Below are positions 7,334 through 11,496 of a DNA stretch of 11,496 bases, piece after piece. The notes below the pieces were generated by a model, which saw only the letters and a list, made by a program, of their open reading frames with translations, was not told the origin of the DNA and searched no databases. The stretch's first letter is position 1, and every line of letters begins with the position of its first letter. The position numbers and the translations under genes are program-made. The stretch covers positions 1 through 11,496 of the forward strand of contig JABURN010000156.1 in NCBI GenBank assembly GCA_014762585.1. The letters are read 5' to 3'. This stretch comes from Methylophaga sp. (GTDB lineage: Bacteria > Pseudomonadota > Gammaproteobacteria > Nitrosococcales > Methylophagaceae).

Positions 7334-8657
7334 TCTCTTTCTCAATGAACGGCATCCAGGCCCTGACTCTCACGCCATGTCCAGGGTTTGACTCAAAATT
7401 GAATTGCCCGCCCATGCTCTCAACGCGCTCACGCATGCCCAACACACCAAAGCCCTCACCCTCACTCACTCCGCCAATACCATCATCTTCAACCCGAATA
7501 AGGACCTGCTCTTCGCCTCTGATGAGATGACGTCTGACAGAGACCGTCGCTTTAGACGCCTGTGCATGACGGACAACGTTGGTCAAACACTCCTGAACAA
7601 TGCGATAGACATGAATGGCCACCTCTTCATCCAGCCAGTCGATAGCCTCGTCATAATTAAGCTCTATTTCCAATGCGGGATGGCGTCGTTGCCATTCCGT
7701 AACTAGATCGGTGAGGGTGGCTATGAGTCCCAGATCACTCAGACTGAGCGGATGCAGGGTGCGCATCATCGATCTCACCACAACGGCAAGATGATTACAG
7801 ATATCAATGATGGAGTCAGCGATGTCGTTGATCCTGGCCTGAGGCTGCTTGGTCGCAACCGCCATTGCCTTTACTGCCGTCAGCGACTGTCCCATCTCGT
7901 CATGCAGTTCACGCGACATGGTCTGGCGCTCATTTTCCTGTATATGCATGGTGTGGCGGGCCAAAGCCTGGTTGTTCTGTCTGGCAATATTCAGCGCTTC
8001 CGATAAATTGTTGACCTCCGCCGCAATCGCATCGAACTCACTGATTTTAAAGCTGGGTAATTTCTTGCCGTACTCACCACTCTCAACCCGCCTGAGTCCA
8101 GCCAGAATCGCGTGCACACTCCTCAGCATGGACTGGAAAACAAGGTTAATGGCGATAAATATCACCGTCATCATCAGCACAATCGACCAGAAGAAAGCCA
8201 ATGATTCACTCCAGGCTTCAGCAATTTCATCGATGGGGTCGGCACGAATCAAAATGGTTTTAGTGCTGCCATCCATCAAGCGAATGTCATAACTCGCCGA
8301 CGGATAATCGGTTGTGACTGCCAGTTTGAACCAGGAGGGCGGCATTTCTTCCTCTTCTTGCTCTAGCTCCTCCGTCAGCCAGAGACTCTCACTTCCATCA
8401 TCATTGACCAGGCTGATATGAATGTGCCGTGTTTGCTGAATCGTGCTGAGCTGACGCATCCAGTGCTGCTCGCTAAGCATACGATTGGCAGGATAACTGA
8501 AGCTGAGATCAATCATCTGCAAAGCCAGATTGAAAGAAGAATTAATCTCTTTTTGCACTGACTGCCGCGCCTGCCAGATGGCCATCAGGCCACCGATAAT
8601 GAGAATCAAGACAACAGACAGCACAATCCTGGCGTTGATCAGCCCTCTTAAACTCAT
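7323..8657 (-). CDS. Membrane sensor histidine kinase, HisKA_3 (NarL-partner) type
   Basis: A 444-residue inner-membrane kinase. TM1 (about 8-28) and TM2 (about 153-175) enclose a periplasmic domain of ~120 residues. Its opening pattern, basic and hydrophobic followed by WQARQSVQKEI, resembles the LapD/MoxY N-terminal sensor family. A HAMP domain (about 176-228) leads into the dimerisation helix with phospho-acceptor H252 in SRELHDEMGQSL. The ATPase domain has an N-box (QECLTNVVRHA, N360), a DxG box at 392-394 (EDDGIGG) and a glycine lid (GFGVLGMRER, 402-411). The periplasmic part carries an acidic patch, with E at 96, 97, 99 and 101-104. The SD AGGTAG (8664-8669) contains the secretin stop codon, 6 bases before the ATG, so the gene is in the secretin operon. 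The stimulus is unknown. Confidence 0.94.
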   Translation of the reverse strand: MSLRGLINARIVLSVVLILIIGGLMAIWQARQSVQKEINSSFNLALQMIDLSFSYPANRMLSEQHWMRQLSTIQQTRHIHISLVNDDGSESLWLTEELEQEEEEMPPSWFKLAVTTDYPSASYDIRLMDGSTKTILIRADPIDEIAEAWSESLAFFWSIVLMMTVIFIAINLVFQSMLRSVHAILAGLRRVESGEYGKKLPSFKISEFDAIAAEVNNLSEALNIARQNNQALARHTMHIQENERQTMSRELHDEMGQSLTAVKAMAVATKQPQARINDIADSIIDICNHLAVVVRSMMRTLHPLSLSDLGLIATLTDLVTEWQRRHPALEIELNYDEAIDWLDEEVAIHVYRIVQECLTNVVRHAQASKATVSVRRHLIRGEEQVLIRVEDDGIGGVSEGEGFGVLGMRERVESMGGQFNFESNPGHGVRVRAWMPFIEKENDK

Positions 8658-8663
8658 TGAAAA

Positions 8664-10907
8664 CTACCTGAAGCCATTAATATCCGACATCATATCCTCA
8701 AATGGCTTGTCTGAAACCAGATAGATCATGGATGAGGCATCATCGCTGCCAACTGGTGCTAATCTGCCGCTGTCCATCGCCGAAGACAGCCAGCTACCAT
8801 TGATTTCCTCTGGTTTGAGTTCAACGACCTTATCGGAGCGGTTAAACAGCGAGACAGCGGTGACATATACATTGTGTCTACGCCAGCTCTCAAGCGGTAC
8901 TGTCTTGATAGCCGGGTCAGAGAACAAACCCGCTGCAATCGGAATGACCCTCAGTGATTCATAAGCGCTGTCTTCAGCACGCTGCACATCGGGTGTTCTG
9001 ATTTTTTGTGCCGCATAGTTGGTCATATCCAGGAACGTTTCGGCTTGATAGGGCTGAGGGATAATCTCACTCTCTTCGGCTACCTTGTCTACATTGATAA
9101 ATTTGTTATCAAACTCCTGCGTCTTAGGATGCTTCTGATTGTAGTCACGATAGAAGCGGTTTTCCGTCGTGCGGAGGTCTTCACTTTCTTCAGGCACATT
9201 CATCACACGCGGTGTGATGAGGAGTACTGTTTCGGTTTCTTCTTCACTCTCTGATGTTGACCTGAAAACCTTGCCCAGAACAGGAATTTCACTCAATACC
9301 GGTACTTTGCGTTCGTTTTTGTTCATGCTGGTTCTGATAAGACCACCTACCGCGACGGTCAGGCCGTCTTTTGCCATGACAGTCCCAGTCAGTCTCGCTG
9401 TATCAACTGTATCAACCGGTAGGTTCTGTACCGAGCCGTTACCATCGGTGATCGGCACGGTACCTCCTCCCGGGTTGACCGTGGAGTTTTCCTGTTCTAT
9501 GAACAGCTCTACCGTTTCATCGCCATTAATCCTGGGAGTAATCCGTAATGTGATACCGATATCCTCACGGTTGATAATGGCCTGTACATAGGAGGGCTGC
9601 ACCACCACGCCGTTGTCGATAATGGCCGGGAAAAAATCAAAGCCCTCGGTCAGCAAAGTCTCTTCACCAATAAACAGTTCCGCCTGACGATGATTTGAGG
9701 CCACGATCATTGGATTAGAGAGCACACGAATACGGTTGTTTTCCTCCAGGAACTGCAGATTAGCGCGCAAGCGGCTGTTCAAGAACTCATACACCAGCGT
9801 CCCGTTATTCAGCAGCGCATTGTTACCCAGTAAGGTGGGTTGCTGAGATTCGTTGGCACCACTGGGCTGAATGCTGAAATTAAAAATGGAGTTGAAATCC
9901 TCACCCAGGATCACGCTCAGAATCCGCATTTCCAGCATCACTTGTGGAACAGGAATATCCATCCTGTCGATGAGTTGCCTGATACCGGTGAGCACTGATT
10001 TATCATCGGAGCGTACCACCAGCATGTTGTGCTCGTTATTGACCGTGACATAGATAGGCTGTGACTGTACCGTTGCCTGTTGCAGGGCTTCCTGACTGAC
10101 ATTTCTACTGCCGGATTGCTCAATGGCACTCGCAATCTGTTCAATTTGATCCACAGTCAGTTCTTCACTATCAAGCTGGGCGCCCGACTGGGCCAGGTTA
10201 TTCTGACCAAAGACACCTCTTCCCCCCCGACTGCCGCCAAAACTACTGCGGTTGGATCGTGTGTTTCTGACTGTGCTGTTGCCCCCACGCACACTGCTGA
10301 AACCGCCGCCACGATTCAAGCCACTGGCACCTGTACCGCTACCATTCCCAAAGCTGTTAGATGCAGGCGGCAAACCATAGGAGAGGATCACACGCTGTCC
10401 AAACAGATCTTCAATTGCCTGGGCAATAATCAGCACATTGGCATTGAGCAGACGGAAAATTTCAATGTTTTCACTCTCACGAACAATCAAATCCTTGCTG
10501 TATTGCTCGCGTGTCATGATACGGAACGTGTCAGTATCCTCATCATAGCGATACCAGAGGTCACTGATACGACTGATGGACTTGACTGCATCAAGCACGG
10601 TCACATTCTTAAGATGAATGGTGACCTGCTTCTGAGCCGCTTCCGGTGTCGCGATAATGTTCTGACGACTCAACTCAGACAGGGTCCTGACCACATCGCT
10701 GATATTGCTGCCAGTAAACTCGACCTCTCTGATACGCGTTGTATCATCAAGGCTCTGTAATGTTGGTCTCGCTGCTAAGACCGGCGATCGCTCGGCAGTA
10801 ACTGACTGGTTTTGATCACTGGGTATCTGCATACCTGCCGAGGCCACACCAGTAGCCATCAACATTGCCACAAACAAGCTTATTTTTATTGATTTCATAT
10901 GACTCAT
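8664..10907 (-). CDS. Secretin (GspD/PilQ/MshL family) with a DUF3438/TraK-like C-terminal extension
   Basis: A 747-residue outer-membrane channel of the type II secretion / type IV pilus family. The signal peptide cleaves after about residue 24 (ASA), with no lipobox. An N0/STN-like domain spans about 58-135 and an N1-like segment 148-178. A Gly/Ser/Asn/Arg-rich linker follows at 180-245. A further N-domain covers 284-320, and the secretin core about 365-568, including VPVLSEIPVLGKVF (535-548) and TETVLLITPRVM. Most secretins end soon after this. Here ~178 residues follow, and 625-740 (NYAAQKIRTP; then WRRHNVYVTAVSLFN, ING-W, YLVSDKPF) resemble the ICE protein family TIGR03749/DUF3438. The start overlaps the upstream stop by ATGA (10904-10907). 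An in-frame ATG at 10898 is the alternative start. The substrate, pilus or secreted protein, is not visible. Confidence 0.93.
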   Translation of the reverse strand: MSHMKSIKISLFVAMLMATGVASAGMQIPSDQNQSVTAERSPVLAARPTLQSLDDTTRIREVEFTGSNISDVVRTLSELSRQNIIATPEAAQKQVTIHLKNVTVLDAVKSISRISDLWYRYDEDTDTFRIMTREQYSKDLIVRESENIEIFRLLNANVLIIAQAIEDLFGQRVILSYGLPPASNSFGNGSGTGASGLNRGGGFSSVRGGNSTVRNTRSNRSSFGGSRGGRGVFGQNNLAQSGAQLDSEELTVDQIEQIASAIEQSGSRNVSQEALQQATVQSQPIYVTVNNEHNMLVVRSDDKSVLTGIRQLIDRMDIPVPQVMLEMRILSVILGEDFNSIFNFSIQPSGANESQQPTLLGNNALLNNGTLVYEFLNSRLRANLQFLEENNRIRVLSNPMIVASNHRQAELFIGEETLLTEGFDFFPAIIDNGVVVQPSYVQAIINREDIGITLRITPRINGDETVELFIEQENSTVNPGGGTVPITDGNGSVQNLPVDTVDTARLTGTVMAKDGLTVAVGGLIRTSMNKNERKVPVLSEIPVLGKVFRSTSESEEETETVLLITPRVMNVPEESEDLRTTENRFYRDYNQKHPKTQEFDNKFINVDKVAEESEIIPQPYQAETFLDMTNYAAQKIRTPDVQRAEDSAYESLRVIPIAAGLFSDPAIKTVPLESWRRHNVYVTAVSLFNRSDKVVELKPEEINGSWLSSAMDSGRLAPVGSDDASSMIYLVSDKPFEDMMSDINGFR

Positions 10908-11338
10908 CTTAAAACGCGTATGCGGCCCAAAGTGCCGGTCTCAATGGTGATACTCAGGCGGGAAATTTCGGAAATACGAATAGCATTGGCAGGTTGCCGA
11001 GGGTCAATGTTTATCTCGTCGCCTTCCCTGACCATGTAAACGCCTTTCCCTGTGATCTCAAGTAATGCTAACTGTTCCTTGGCCCCTTCAGGTGTGACAA
11101 ATCCTCTGAGGCGCATTTGCGGTATTTTGATATCGACATCTTCAGGAGCAGGTCGAAAACCAAACGCATCGGAATCAATATTGCTTATAGTACCGGCCTG
11201 CTCATACATCAAGCGGCTGGGGCTGAATGGATCCCGAATAAAAGTGGCAGTCTCGGCCGGACTTTCCTCGTTAGCAGCAACATGCGCCCAGGGCATAAGA
11301 AGGCTTATCCCCAACAGACTCGTAATAGTTATATTCAT
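10904..11338 (-). CDS. PilP/GspC-like periplasmic component of the secretin machine
   Basis: A 144-residue protein with an N-terminal hydrophobic stretch that reads as a signal peptide or anchor (about 4-22, ending AHVAA). The mature part opens with a DPF motif (36-38), as in PilP and related proteins. A small beta domain follows (73-144: MRLRGFV, ALLEITGKGVYMVREGDEI, then EISRLSITIETG and GRIRVLR), matching the homology region of PilP/GspC. In those families this domain links the inner-membrane platform to the secretin. Order and coupling (stop overlapping the secretin start by ATGA) support that role. The start is set by AGGAG at 11345-11349, six bases before the ATG at 11338. The ATG at 11344 would add two residues but has the SD touching it. 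The family is clear; the exact subfamily is not. Confidence 0.85.
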   Translation of the reverse strand: MNITITSLLGISLLMPWAHVAANEESPAETATFIRDPFSPSRLMYEQAGTISNIDSDAFGFRPAPEDVDIKIPQMRLRGFVTPEGAKEQLALLEITGKGVYMVREGDEINIDPRQPANAIRISEISRLSITIETGTLGRIRVLR

Positions 11339-11344
11339 ATTCAT

Positions 11345-11349
11345 CTCCT
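11345..11349 (-). promoter_or_regulatory. Ribosome binding site deciding the PilP-like start
   Basis: AGGAG on the minus strand lies 6 bases before the ATG at 11338 and 0 bases before the ATG at 11344, favouring the inner start. It overlaps the stop codon of the upstream gene (11348-11350), so the two genes are likely translationally coupled. Confidence 0.7.
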
Positions 11350-11496
11350 ACCTGCCTGCCAACGCAAACAAGGCCTGGAAAAAAGCGAAGTAGACAAAGC
11401 CCACCATCACACCGATAGCCAGAATCATCACCGGCTCTATCATGGCTGAGAGCCGTTTGATGACGATCTCAAGTAATTCCTGATAGTAAACACCCA
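11348..11496 (-). CDS. GspF/PilC-type inner-membrane platform protein, C-terminal end (partial)
   Basis: The minus-strand frame ending at TAG (11348-11350) encodes 48 residues. An amphipathic helix (YYQELLEIVIKRLSAMIEP) leads into one long transmembrane segment, IEPVMILAIGVMVGFVYFAF and a short tail ending in AGR. The KRLSAMIEPVMI-G-MVGF pattern is the closing helix of GspF/PilC/MshG-type proteins, the polytopic platform that works with the assembly ATPase. The last ~14 residues (FFQALFALAGR) diverge from the usual GspF end. The start and the tandem GspF domains lie outside the window. Confidence 0.82.
   Translation of the reverse strand, partial: GVYYQELLEIVIKRLSAMIEPVMILAIGVMVGFVYFAFFQALFALAGR

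Noticed and set aside
7334..7345. TTG start for the response regulator at 7345
   Set aside because: The ATG at 7333 has a purine-rich upstream stretch and gives the usual short N-terminus before VLLVDDHE.
7849..8292. + strand open frame opposite the kinase gene
   Set aside because: It is antisense to the HAMP and catalytic domains, with no SD or promoter seen.
10080..10760. Long + strand open frame (226 codons) across the secretin gene
   Set aside because: It lies opposite a well-supported secretin, has no recognisable domain or good SD, and looks like a shadow of biased codon use.

Overview
The window looks like chromosomal DNA of a mid-GC gammaproteobacterium. It carries the conserved pepA-holC-valS order, an Escherichia-type NAD malic enzyme, and a kinase whose N-terminus resembles the LapD/MoxY sensor type. 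A Methylophaga-like methylotroph would fit, but the sequence alone does not fix the genus. I see no mobile element, tRNA, rRNA or CRISPR array.

Left part, + strand (1-3513): the 3' end of a leucyl aminopeptidase gene (pepA), then holC one base later, then valS with its own promoter (TATAAT at 655-660). A bidirectional hairpin terminator at 3481-3513 closes this block and also ends the convergent gene to its right.

Middle part, - strand (3536-6529): a secreted, very acidic protein with two PepSY-like repeats; maeA (NAD-dependent malic enzyme), whose candidate promoter has a 19-bp spacer with a centred dyad; and a small heat-shock protein gene (hsp20) with its own terminator.

Right part, - strand, transcribed toward hsp20 (11496 down to 6680): the end of a GspF/PilC-type inner-membrane platform protein, a PilP/GspC-like periplasmic protein, a secretin with an unusual C-terminal extension, a membrane histidine kinase and a NarL-type response regulator. 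Gaps are a few bases or the genes overlap, so this reads as one operon joining an outer-membrane secretion or type IV pilus-like machine to a two-component system.

The two most interesting points are: (a) the 150-bp gap between the response regulator and hsp20. It holds a 32-bp palindrome with a perfect FNR/Anr core (TTGAT-N4-ATCAA), a candidate overlapping heat-shock/housekeeping promoter, and a second 30-bp palindrome over the predicted start of transcription. (b) the secretin, whose last ~120 residues resemble the TraK-like DUF3438/TIGR03749 protein of integrative conjugative elements, an apparent fusion of two families usually encoded apart.
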